Below are positions 14,133-20,768 of a stretch of DNA of 23,972 nt, piece by piece. The notes under the pieces were generated by a model. That model ran no database searches. It saw only the letters and a program-made list of their open reading frames with translations, and was not told the origin of the DNA. Source of the stretch: DASUMP01 sp036277635 (GTDB taxonomy: Bacteria; Actinomycetota; Acidimicrobiia; IMCC26256; PALSA-610); NCBI GenBank assembly GCA_036277635.1, contig DASUMP010000285.1, positions 1-23,972 of the forward strand, given 5' to 3'. The position numbers and the translations under genes are program-made. Numbering within the stretch: position 1 is the first letter of the stretch; every line of letters begins with the position of its first letter.

Positions 14133-15223
14133 CCCTGCGCCGCGAACGGCCGCTCGACCAGCTCCCGTCCCTCAAGCTGAAGCTCGCCGTGGTGATCCTC
14201 GCGGGCGTCGGGGTCGCGGTGTTCCTGTCGTGGGCCGGGGCGCACGCCGGGCTCTGGCCGGCCGTGAGCGGCGCGATCGCCGGGACCGTCGCGCTGCTCA
14301 TGGTGCGGTTCCTCGCGCGCGGCATGACCTCGCCGTTGCGGGAGATGGCTGCGGCGGCCGACGCGATGGCTCGCGGCGACTACGGCCGTCGTGTGCTCAC
14401 GACCTCGCGCGACGAAGTCGGCCAGCTCGCCCGGGCGTTCAACCGCATGGCCGCCGAGCTCGGCGAGATCGACCGCGTGCGACGCGACCTCGTCGCCAAC
14501 GTCAGTCACGAGCTGCGGACGCCGATCTCGGGGTTGCAGGCCGCGCTCGAGAACATCGTCGACGGCGTCGCCGAGCCCGATCCGGAGACCGTGCGGACGA
14601 TGCTCGCCCAGGTCGAGCGCCTCGGACGCCTGGTCGAACGCCTCCTCGACCTGTCCCGCCTCGAAGCCGGCACCGTCCCGCTCGAGCGCCGCCCGTTCGA
14701 GGTCGCGCCGATGTTGGCGCACGCGGTGCGCGACGCGCAGCAGAGCGCGCCCGACGTGACCGTGCGCGTCGGGGTCGACCCCGAGCGCCTCGAGCTCGAC
14801 GCCGACCCCGAACGGCTGCACCAAGTCGTCGCGAACCTCGTGGAGAACGCGGTCCGGCACTCGCCGAGGGGCGCGACCGTGGAGGTGAGCGCCCGGCGAC
14901 GACGCGACGGCGTCGAGTTCGAAGTCGTCGACGAAGGCCCGGGGATCCCCGAAGCGGACGCGAGCCGCGTCTTCGAGCGCTTCTACCGTTCCGACACCGC
15001 GCGGTCGTCGCGCGAGGGCGGCGCCGGCCTCGGGCTCGCGATCGCGCGGTGGATCGTCGATCTGCACAGTGGCGAGATCCGCGCCGAGCGGCACGAGCCG
15101 CACGGCTGCCGGATGGTCGTCACGATCCCGGGAGCCGCGCGCGACGCGTCGGCGCCCGAACACCGACCGTCGGCGACGTCTCGCGCGTTGGCGGTTGCCC
15201 GCTCGTTACAGGAAGGACCGTGA
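14129..15223 (+). CDS. Sensor histidine kinase with a minimal extracytoplasmic loop
   Basis: This is the cognate kinase of the upstream regulator, 364 residues. Two membrane segments (about 17-36 and 42-60) are joined by only a handful of residues, so there is no external sensor domain. A HAMP domain follows (about 58-112, FLARGMTSPLREMAAAADAM), then HisKA with VSHELRTP and phospho-acceptor His127. HATPase_c has N-box Asn236/Asn240, G1 DEGPGIP (268-274), the F-box VFERFYR and G2 GGAGLGLAIA (297-306). About 30 residues of unconserved tail end it. ATG 14129 overlaps the regulator stop. The stimulus may be sensed within the membrane; the identity is unknown. Confidence 0.95.
15210..15216 (+). 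promoter_or_regulatory. Shine-Dalgarno for ribB inside the kinase 3' end
   Basis: AGGAAGG lies within the last codons of the kinase gene and 8 bases before GTG 15225. It selects that GTG as the ribB start and ties ribB translation to the two-component transcript. Confidence 0.6.
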
Positions 15224-15224
15224 G

Positions 15225-15863
15225 GTGGCGCTGACCACGATCGAAGAAGCCGTCCGGCGGGTCCGTCGCGGCGAGATGGTGCTCGTCGTCGACGACGAGG
15301 ACCGGGAGAACGAAGGCGACCTCACGATGGCCGCGGCGTGGGTCACTCCCTCGGCGATCAACTTCATGTTGCGTTGGGCGCGAGGACTCGTGTGCATGCC
15401 GTGCGCACCCGAGCGGCTCGACGAGCTCGAGATCGGGCCGATGGTCCCCCCGGGGCACGCGACGTGCGACACCGCGTTCGCGGTGTCCGTCGACCACCAG
15501 GCGGCGGGGAGCGGCATCGGCGCCGGCGACCGCGCGATCACGATCCAGCGGATCCTCGCCTCGGATTCGCGACCCGAGCACTTCATCCGGCCCGGCCACG
15601 TCTTCCCGCTGCGCGCCCGGCCCGACGGCGTGCTGGAGCGCCGCGGGCACACCGAGGCCGCCGTCGACCTCGCCCGGCTCGCCGGGTTGCCGCCGGTCGC
15701 AGTCATCTGCGAGGTGCTGCACGACGACGGGTCGCCGGCGCGGTTCCCGTACCTCGAGATGTTCGCCCAGGAGCATCGCATCGCGATGATCTCGGTCGAC
15801 CAGCTCGTGGAGCACCGGCAAGGTGCGAGCACCGGCAGTGCGGCGCGGCCGCTGCTCCTCTAG
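15225..15863 (+). CDS. ribB: 3,4-dihydroxy-2-butanone 4-phosphate synthase
   Basis: This enzyme makes the four-carbon unit of riboflavin from ribulose 5-phosphate. The 212-residue protein is a stand-alone domain without the GTP cyclohydrolase II part common in actinobacterial RibBA. Metal and catalytic residues are present: DDEDRENEGD (23-32; Arg27, Glu28, Glu30, Asp32), FIRPGHVFPL (120-129), RGHTEAAVDLA with His142, and ICEV with Glu163. The substrate loop is altered: residues 95-103 read GSGIGAGDR where GTGISASDR is usual. It starts 1 base after the kinase stop. A second, specialised copy beside a housekeeping ribBA elsewhere is possible. Confidence 0.93.
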   Translation: MALTTIEEAVRRVRRGEMVLVVDDEDRENEGDLTMAAAWVTPSAINFMLRWARGLVCMPCAPERLDELEIGPMVPPGHATCDTAFAVSVDHQAAGSGIGAGDRAITIQRILASDSRPEHFIRPGHVFPLRARPDGVLERRGHTEAAVDLARLAGLPPVAVICEVLHDDGSPARFPYLEMFAQEHRIAMISVDQLVEHRQGASTGSAARPLLL

Positions 15864-16120
15864 CTCGGCGGCGACCCGCCGGCGCCGGCCGCGTGGGCGC
15901 GCACCGCGAGCGCGAGCGCGGAGAGGGGCGCGCCGTCGCGTCGCATCATCCCGAGCACGTGGCACAGCAGCGGCGCGTTGGTGCGGGCGCCGCTCGCGTG
16001 TGCCGCGGTCCCCGCGAGCTCGAGCAGCACGGTCGCGTCCTCCTCGGTGAGCGCGTACGCGCTCGCGTCGAGTCCGGCGTCGGCCGCGACTGCGTTCGTG
16101 AGGTCGTCCAACCAGGTCAC
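15860..16120 (-). CDS. DUF6457 domain protein
   Basis: This 86-residue protein begins TWLDDLTNAVAADAGLD and continues TEEDATVLLELAGTAAHAS, then an Ala/Gly-rich tail. It matches the DUF6457 pattern of a short helical protein, often found beside molybdenum-cofactor genes in actinobacteria. Here it is instead the third gene after an MBOAT and an AlgX-like gene, with its GTG overlapping the AlgX-like stop (GTGA). AGGAGGAA 7 bases upstream fixes the start. Its TAG stop overlaps the ribB TAG in a shared CTAG. Function is unknown; its presence in this operon may be accidental. Confidence 0.78.
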   Translation of the reverse strand: MTWLDDLTNAVAADAGLDASAYALTEEDATVLLELAGTAAHASGARTNAPLLCHVLGMMRRDGAPLSALALAVRAHAAGAGGSPPS

Positions 16121-17625
16121 GACGAGGTTCCTCCTGCAGTGTCGGTGTCCGACGTCGGCAGCCGCGACGTCGGGAGGGTCACGCCGACCGGCGCCCCGAC
16201 CGCCCCGCCGCCGCGCACGTCGAGGACCAGGTCGTCGAGGGCGACGCCGCGCGGGACCCAGACGTAGGTCCGTGACGGCGAGTCCGGTGGCGCGCGGTCC
16301 GCCCACGGCGGGTCGATCGCCGTCCCCTGCGCATCGAGTAGGCGAACCTGCGCGCCGCCGCGGGTCGCCACGAACACGATCCGGTCGTCGTCGAGCGCGG
16401 GGCCGCGCAGCGGCAACGACGCGCCGGACCCGTCGACGATCCATTCGTCGTCGGACCCGGCGGCGCCGCGGACCCGGGCCGCATCGATCGCCAGGGTCGT
16501 CCGGGGTGCCTCGAGCACGAGGCGGGTGAGGATGCGGTCGAAGAGGGAGCCGCCGAGCCGGCGCCAGACCTCGCGTTCGACGGTCTGGATCACGAAGACC
16601 GGGCTCGCGTGGAGCGAGTCCGCGAACTCGGGTTGCGACAGCGTCTGCCAATGCGGGAAGTGGGCCTCGGCGAAGAACGGGGCGAGGAAGCGATCCTGCA
16701 TCAGCCCGAACTGCGAGTCGCGCAGCATCGCGACCGACGGGCGGATCAACGGTCGGTCCTCGCTGGTCGCGGTCGTGCGGTCGTACGGGATGTCGGCGCG
16801 CTCGGCAGGCCGCGCGTCGGTGCGGACGCGCACACCGGGACGTGCGACCGTGAAGCCGTCGAGCTGCGTGCTGCTCGGCAACCCGATCAGCGCACCGAGC
16901 TCGTCGCGCGAGTCGACGGGACCGCGCGACTGCACGTCGTCGTCGAACCACGCGCCGCCCGCGAGGGACTCGACCAGCGCACGGGTCACGACGAGCCGAC
17001 CGTGGTCGGTCCAGTGGGTGCCGCGCGGGTCGAACACGAGCCCGTCGGTGCGCGCGTCGGAGAGCTCGTCCCACAGGGGTACGACGGGGATCGCGAGATC
17101 GTGCATCGCGGCGCGCAGCGCGTCGTTCTTGTCGAGGTTGCACTGCTGATCGGGGAGGACTCGCGCGAGCCGATCGCGGTAGATCGACGCCTTGTCGGGC
17201 GCGATCAAGAAGCGGAAGTCGCGCCCGGTCGCGCGCGTGAGGCGGTCGAGGACGTCGACGCGGGTCACCACGTCGGCGGCGGTCAGCGGCGACTGGCACG
17301 GCAGGTTCAGCTCGTGGTGGAAGAACAGCCAGTCGCCCCGACCGACGACCACCTGGTCCGACGGGCTGTCGCGGAACAGGCGGTAGTCGATCCACGCGCC
17401 GACCTCGACGGCCCGGTCGCGCAGGGGGAGGCGATCGGTGAAGTACGCGTCGAGCTGCGCGTACGTGTCCTCGTCGAGCAGCTTGCCGGCCGACAGATCC
17501 GGCGCCTCGACGCGGGCGCGGTTCTCGATCGGGACCGAGTCGCGGCCGAGCAGCCAGAGCCCACCGGGGACGGCGAGCAGCACGAGGAACTCGGTGAGCA
17601 CGAGGTACTTGGTCGATCGGCGCAT
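16117..17625 (-). CDS. AlgX/AlgJ-like SGNH acetyltransferase-type protein
   Basis: This 502-residue protein has an N-terminal signal anchor (7-27), so the bulk faces the outside. Residues 48-310 match the AlgX/AlgJ/DltE-like SGNH domain: AYFTDRLPLRDRAVEVGAW (60-78), GRGDWLFFHHE (95-105), FRFLIAPDKASIY (137-149), GTHWTDHG (202-209) and the serine motif MLRDSQFG with Ser304. His204 is kept, but the Asp of the usual Asp-x-His is Gly202. Residues about 390-500 are beta-rich and may bind glycan. It lies 42 bases after the MBOAT gene. The pair would acetylate an exported glycan: MBOAT moves acetyl across the membrane and this protein transfers it. Confidence 0.8.
   Translation of the reverse strand: MRRSTKYLVLTEFLVLLAVPGGLWLLGRDSVPIENRARVEAPDLSAGKLLDEDTYAQLDAYFTDRLPLRDRAVEVGAWIDYRLFRDSPSDQVVVGRGDWLFFHHELNLPCQSPLTAADVVTRVDVLDRLTRATGRDFRFLIAPDKASIYRDRLARVLPDQQCNLDKNDALRAAMHDLAIPVVPLWDELSDARTDGLVFDPRGTHWTDHGRLVVTRALVESLAGGAWFDDDVQSRGPVDSRDELGALIGLPSSTQLDGFTVARPGVRVRTDARPAERADIPYDRTTATSEDRPLIRPSVAMLRDSQFGLMQDRFLAPFFAEAHFPHWQTLSQPEFADSLHASPVFVIQTVEREVWRRLGGSLFDRILTRLVLEAPRTTLAIDAARVRGAAGSDDEWIVDGSGASLPLRGPALDDDRIVFVATRGGAQVRLLDAQGTAIDPPWADRAPPDSPSRTYVWVPRGVALDDLVLDVRGGGAVGAPVGVTLPTSRLPTSDTDTAGGTSS
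16128..16135 (-). promoter_or_regulatory. Shine-Dalgarno fixing the DUF6457 start
   Basis: On the minus strand AGGAGGAA lies 7 bases before GTG 16120, inside the 3' end of the AlgX-like gene. It shows the small overlapping gene is genuinely translated. Confidence 0.65.
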
Positions 17626-17667
17626 GGGTGTCCGTGTCGGTCGAGGTCGAGGGCGGTCAGGGCCGGG

Positions 17668-19098
17668 TCAGAACTGGAAGTACAGGAACGGGCTGAAGGT
17701 GCCGGACGCGACGAGCACGATGGCGTACGGGAGCGCGACGGTGAGCAGCGCGAAGCGCGCGATCCCCCCGCGCACTCCCGCGTCGGCGGTCACGACGCGG
17801 GCGCCGTTGAACGAGGTCGGCAGCAACGCGACGAGCACGGCGAGCGCGAGCACGAGCGACGCGCGCCGGGTGAGCTCGGCGAGCACCGGTGAGACGACGC
17901 CGTCCCACCCGCCGGCGAACATCGCGCCGAGATAGTCGATCGCGAGGTCGATCGAATCCGCTCGGAAGAACACCCATCCGATCATCACGAGCACGAACGT
18001 GACGAGCCGGCGCACGACGAGCTCGACGCCGCTGGCCGCGAACGACCGCTGGCCCGTGAGGCGCTCGGTCACCAGCAGCACCCCGTGGTACGCGCCCCAG
18101 ACGAGGAACGTCCAGTTCGCGCCGTGCCACAGGCCGGTGAGGACGAACACGATCGCCAGGTTCACGAGCGTGCGGCGCAGCGTGGTGCGCGAACCGCCGA
18201 GCGCCACGTACACGTAGTCGCGGAACCATCGCGACAGCGTCATGTGCCAGCGGCGCCAGAAGTCGGTCACCGACTGAGCGGAATACGGGCGGTCGAAGTT
18301 CTCGGGGAGACGGAACCCGAACACCCGCGCCAGGCCGATCGCCATGTCGGAGTAGCCGGAGAAGTCGAAGTAGATCTGGATCGTGTACGCGGCGATCCCG
18401 ATCCACGCGCTGGGGGTGTCGAGCCGGTCGACGTTGGCGAACGCCGCGTCGGCGATCGGCGCGACGGTGTCGGCGACGATGACCTTCTTCGCGAGTCCCC
18501 ACGAGAACCGCAACCCACCTTCGACGAGGTCGTCGAGTCGGGTGGGGTGGTGGCGGAGCTGGTCCTCGAGCTCCGCGTAGCGCACGATCGGACCCGCGAT
18601 CGACCGCGGGAAGAGCGAGACGAAGAGCAAGAAGTCGATCGGGTTGCGCTCCGCGTGACAGTGCCCGCGGTAGAGGTCGATCGTGTAGCTCATGCGCTCG
18701 AATGTGAAGAACGAGATGCCGATCGGCAGTGCGACCGTTGTCCAGCCCACCGAGTCGACGCCGAAGGTGGCGAGCAGCTCGTTCACCTGGTCGACGAAGA
18801 AGTTCGAGTACTTGAAGTACACGAGGAGCGAGAGGTTGAACACCACTGAGAGCACCAGGAACGATCGGGCGATCCGCGGTCGGTCCTGCGCGCGGCCGCG
18901 TGCGATGCCGTGGCCGAGCAGCCAATCGACGAACGTGGAGCCGAACAGGATCAGCACGAAGTCGCCACCGCCCCACGTGTAGAAGACGAGCGACGCGAGG
19001 AGCAGCACGGCGTTGCGGAAGCGACGTGGGGTGAGGAAGTACGCGACGAGCAGCGCGGGCAGGAACCCGAACAAGAACGTCACCGACGAGAACACCAT
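17668..19098 (-). CDS. MBOAT family O-acyltransferase (AlgI-like)
   Basis: This polytopic membrane acyltransferase (476 residues, about 10 or more hydrophobic segments) resembles AlgI/DltB/PatA. Motifs are FGFLPALLVAYFL (10-22), PIGISFFTFERMSYTIDLYRG (125-145), the FDFSGYSDMAIGLARVFG core (244-261), FWRRWHMTLSRWFRDYVYVALGG with His285 (280-302) and LTGLWHGANWTFLVWGAYHG with the invariant catalytic His325 (320-339). The ATG at 19098 is preferred because the hydrophobic N-terminus begins there; upstream frame is unlike the family. No alginate polymerase or epimerase gene is nearby, so the acceptor is more likely another exopolysaccharide or wall glycan. It is divergent from the SMP-30 gene. Confidence 0.95.
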   Translation of the reverse strand: MVFSSVTFLFGFLPALLVAYFLTPRRFRNAVLLLASLVFYTWGGGDFVLILFGSTFVDWLLGHGIARGRAQDRPRIARSFLVLSVVFNLSLLVYFKYSNFFVDQVNELLATFGVDSVGWTTVALPIGISFFTFERMSYTIDLYRGHCHAERNPIDFLLFVSLFPRSIAGPIVRYAELEDQLRHHPTRLDDLVEGGLRFSWGLAKKVIVADTVAPIADAAFANVDRLDTPSAWIGIAAYTIQIYFDFSGYSDMAIGLARVFGFRLPENFDRPYSAQSVTDFWRRWHMTLSRWFRDYVYVALGGSRTTLRRTLVNLAIVFVLTGLWHGANWTFLVWGAYHGVLLVTERLTGQRSFAASGVELVVRRLVTFVLVMIGWVFFRADSIDLAIDYLGAMFAGGWDGVVSPVLAELTRRASLVLALAVLVALLPTSFNGARVVTADAGVRGGIARFALLTVALPYAIVLVASGTFSPFLYFQF

Positions 19099-19154
19099 GG
19101 CGCCGCCAGGATGGCAGGCCCCGCGCGCCGCAGCGTGGCACCTGCGCTTGCGTG

Positions 19155-19170
19155 CACCGGCAGTCCGGTG
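19155..19170. repeat. Inverted repeat in the MBOAT/SMP-30 divergent region
   Basis: CACCGG-CAGT-CCGGTG is a perfect 6-bp inverted repeat with a 4-base spacer, centred in the 109 bases between the divergent starts at 19098 and 19208. It could be an operator controlling both sides. No convincing -35/-10 pair is visible here. Confidence 0.3.
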
Positions 19171-19207
19171 GTTCGCTGCGCCGCGCACACCGACAGACGA
19201 GGTCACC

Positions 19208-20131
19208 ATGGTCGAGGTCCCGACGGAGATCGCTACCGGACTGCAGTTCCCCGAAGGACCCGTGTGGACGAGCGACGGTTCGGTCCTGTGCGTGGAGCTG
19301 CAACGGCGTACCGTCGATCGCGTCCACGCCGACGGCACCGTCGAGGTGATCGCGACGCCCGGCGGGAGCCCGAACGGTCTCGCGATCGGTCCCGACGGGG
19401 CCGGCTACGTGTGCAACAGCGGCGGCTGGGCGTTCCACGAGGTGATGGGCATCACGATCACCGAGACCTTGCAGCCCGACGACTACTCGGGTGGGCGCAT
19501 CGAGCGCGTCGACCTCGACACGGGTGAGGTGCGCGTGCTCTACACCGAGTGCGACGGACACCCGCTCAAGGGTCCCAACGATCTGGTGTTCGACGCCGAT
19601 GGCGGCATGTGGTTCACCGACCACGGCAAGATCCGCGCGCGCGAGCGCGACCACGGCGGTGTGTACTACGCGACTCCCGATGGTGAGTCGATCACCGAGG
19701 TGATCTATCCGCTCGAATCGCCCAACGGCATCGGGCTCTCACCCGACGGCGGCAGCCTGTACGTCGCCGAGACGTACACCGGGCGGGTCTACTCGTGGCC
19801 GGTCGCCGGCCCCGGACGCGTCGAGCGCCCGAGCCCCGTCGGCAACGGCGGTGTCGCGCTCTGCGGCCTCCCGGGGTTCCAGCTGTTCGACTCGCTCGCC
19901 GTCGACGGCGCGGGCAACGTCGTGGTCGCGACGTTGGTGACCGGCGCGCTCACGGTGATCTCGCCCGCCGGCGAGGTGCTCGAGCAAGTCCCAGTCGGCG
20001 ACCTGATGGCCACCAACGTGTGCTTCGGCGGTCCGGATCTCACGACCGCCTACGTCACCGCGTCGGGAAGCGGTCGTCTGCTGTCGGTGCCGTGGCCCCG
20101 ACCGGGCCTCGCGCTCGCGTTCGGTCGCTGA
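19208..20131 (+). CDS. SMP-30/gluconolactonase/LRE-like protein
   Basis: This 307-residue six-bladed beta-propeller lactonase-type protein lacks a signal peptide. Metal-binding positions known from SMP-30 can be read: Glu16 (FPEGPVW), Asn173 (ESPNGIGLSPDG) and Asp228 (FDSLAVDGAGN), with Asn124 (KGPNDLVFD) as substrate-side residue. Repeated blade motifs (PDGAGYVCNSG, ADGGMWFTDHG, PDGGSLYVAET) support the fold. GAGG lies 5 bases before the ATG. Members hydrolyse sugar lactones or organophosphate-like esters; the substrate here is not determined. Its last 77 bases overlap the convergent gene on the minus strand. Confidence 0.9.
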   Translation: MVEVPTEIATGLQFPEGPVWTSDGSVLCVELQRRTVDRVHADGTVEVIATPGGSPNGLAIGPDGAGYVCNSGGWAFHEVMGITITETLQPDDYSGGRIERVDLDTGEVRVLYTECDGHPLKGPNDLVFDADGGMWFTDHGKIRARERDHGGVYYATPDGESITEVIYPLESPNGIGLSPDGGSLYVAETYTGRVYSWPVAGPGRVERPSPVGNGGVALCGLPGFQLFDSLAVDGAGNVVVATLVTGALTVISPAGEVLEQVPVGDLMATNVCFGGPDLTTAYVTASGSGRLLSVPWPRPGLALAFGR

Positions 20132-20684
20132 CTGCGCACCACGCGCCGTACGCGATCAGACCCGCCGCGACGACGAGCGCGACCACGCCGAAGCCGCGCA
20201 CCGTGCGCGCGATCGCGGCCGCGTCGTCGAGCCGGTCGAGCCCTTCGGCGCCGAGCACGAACGCCCAGTCGTGCTCCCCGCCGATCAGCTGGAGCGCTTC
20301 GTACGGCGCGTCGGCGATGTACACGCTCGCGTCCTGCATGCTCGTCGCCGCCCACGCGAGGCACACCGCGCCCGCGAGCGCGTCGCGACGCCACCACGCG
20401 AAGTAGGTCGCCAACCCGAGCGGCACCGCGACCTGGAAGGCCGAACCCATCGCGGCCGTCAGCAGCTGCGAGATCGGCACGACGTACATGATCAGGTGTC
20501 CGAGCTCGTGGAAGCCGAGGTCGACCCAGCCGAGCAGCGGCACGCGCGTGCTGCGCACGAACGCGTACCAGCCGAGCACCGCACACCACAGCGCGGCGAG
20601 ACCCCACTGCGCGATCGGCCGGGGACGCGGCGCGTCGGGACGCGGATGCACGTGTGCGGTATCGGCCGACCGAGGCGCCGGCAC
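20055..20684 (-). CDS. Putative membrane zinc metallopeptidase-like protein (HELGH motif)
   Basis: This 209-residue membrane protein has segments near 27-44, 62-80, 82-97, 101-117 and 165-184. A zinc-ligand motif FHELGH (His59, Glu60, His63) starts the second segment, as in M50-type intramembrane proteases. A second conserved block, MQDASVYIADAPYEAL followed by GGEHDW (Asp118, Asp125, His138), could supply further ligands. I recall similar uncharacterised bacterial proteins with HEAGH and HDW, but no function. GTG 20684 is chosen because GGGAAG lies 5 bases before it; GTG 20651 is an alternative. The C-terminal 25 residues are encoded opposite the SMP-30 gene end. Confidence 0.75.
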   Translation of the reverse strand: MPAPRSADTAHVHPRPDAPRPRPIAQWGLAALWCAVLGWYAFVRSTRVPLLGWVDLGFHELGHLIMYVVPISQLLTAAMGSAFQVAVPLGLATYFAWWRRDALAGAVCLAWAATSMQDASVYIADAPYEALQLIGGEHDWAFVLGAEGLDRLDDAAAIARTVRGFGVVALVVAAGLIAYGAWCAVSDRTRARGPVGATAPTADDRFPTR

Positions 20685-20702
20685 GAGTGCTTCCCGTTCG
20701 AC

Positions 20703-20732
20703 CTGACGCCCGGATCGGCCGTTGCCTAGGGT
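20703..20732 (+). promoter_or_regulatory. Candidate promoter for the racemase gene
   Basis: CTGACG (20703-20708), an 18-base spacer and TAGGGT (20727-20732) resemble an actinobacterial sigma-70 promoter. It would give a leader of about 30 bases that contains the GGGAG ribosome-binding site before GTG 20769. Confidence 0.38.
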
Positions 20733-20768
20733 GCCCGCCGATCCACCGCCACGACACCGGGAGCACGA

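Noticed and set aside
17657..19654. A 665-codon minus-strand open frame over the MBOAT region
   Set aside because: It is out of frame with the MBOAT gene and antisense to the SMP-30 gene; no motif.
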